64,000 nt of DNA from Theobroma cacao (taxonomy: Eukaryota > Streptophyta > Magnoliopsida > Malvales > Malvaceae). This document shows positions 63,803 through 64,000 of this stretch, in pieces. Below the pieces are notes generated by a model. It was not told the origin of the DNA and did no database searches. It saw nothing but the letters and a program-made list of their open reading frames with translations. Position 1 is the first letter of the stretch, and every line of letters begins with the position of its first letter. The stretch lies in the NCBI RefSeq assembly GCF_000208745.1, contig NC_030858.1:25767201-25831200 (forward strand), read 5' to 3'. The position numbers were made by a program, and so were the translations under genes.

Positions 63803-64000
63803 CTGAAATTAGCAGAATGGGCCAAGAAATACAAATGACAGTAGGTAGAAACATTAAGAGAACCACATTTTCTGCATAACATATCTTTAGAAAAAATGCA
63901 TCCAATATTCAAATCAATCATGAGACAGCCACATCAGCCAACCTGCTTCTCCAACAGATCCCAACATGCATACCCTCATAAGCACAAACATAAACCAAAA
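63803..64000. other. Part of a callose synthase 5' intron
   Basis: Upstream (gene sense) of the first exon in the window. No coding match to the expected preceding segment was found, so the missing N-terminal exon or exons lie beyond the window edge. Confidence 0.5.

Noticed and set aside
63900..63955. Possible further 5' callose synthase exon (ends AAGCAG before GTTGGC on the minus strand)
   Set aside because: The translation does not resemble the segment that precedes the first exon in the family, and no acceptor fits; more likely intron.
1..64000. tRNA, rRNA or miRNA genes
   Set aside because: I scanned for tRNA box words and long perfect hairpins and saw none beyond the MITE inverted repeats; a covariance-model scan would be needed to exclude them.

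Overview
This window is nuclear DNA from a flowering plant, most likely a eudicot. It is AT-rich, its genes carry many short exons with GT..AG introns, and degenerate Copia and Gypsy LTR retrotransposons and MITEs lie between and inside genes. The species cannot be told from the sequence.

Three host genes are supported. (1) 3551-7952, plus strand: an intact 11-exon gene for a two-domain plastid-lipid-associated protein (fibrillin) of the PAP12/FBN10 type; the exons splice to 395 codons. (2) 11681-13228, minus strand: an intronless coding region of 515 codons for a Gln/Met/Asn-rich, coiled-coil, acidic-tailed plant protein of unknown function. It has a TATA box, a leader of about 250 nt and a probable 3' UTR intron. 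(3) 27817-63802, minus strand: a callose synthase (1,3-beta-glucan synthase, GT48) most like the CALS10/GSL8 type. All 49 exons in the window join in frame to 1801 codons plus stop; the first exon or exons lie beyond position 64000.

Layout from left to right: AT-rich intergenic DNA with a CACTA-like MITE (1-3400); the fibrillin gene; a broken minus-strand Copia reverse transcriptase/RNase H fragment (about 8560-9300); the unknown minus-strand gene; a Mutator-type MITE with perfect 9-bp target duplications (14799-15223); a broken Gypsy chromovirus (about 16087-21289) whose chromodomain is split by a 2.3-kb solo LTR from another Gypsy family (18199-20511); a Copia element with both LTRs and a 5-bp target duplication (22247-27315); then the callose synthase gene. 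That gene's introns hold a second Copia element (33647-37511, antisense to the gene), three MITEs, two tandem duplications, and two long homopolymer runs, C18 next to A21 and G19.

The genes have no evident shared pathway: a plastid lipid-binding protein, a protein of unknown function, and a plasma-membrane polysaccharide synthase. No previously undescribed multi-gene system is visible. The best observations concern structure: the nested solo LTR that marks its own empty site, the load of transposons inside an intact 49-exon gene, and LTR promoters facing that gene in antisense.
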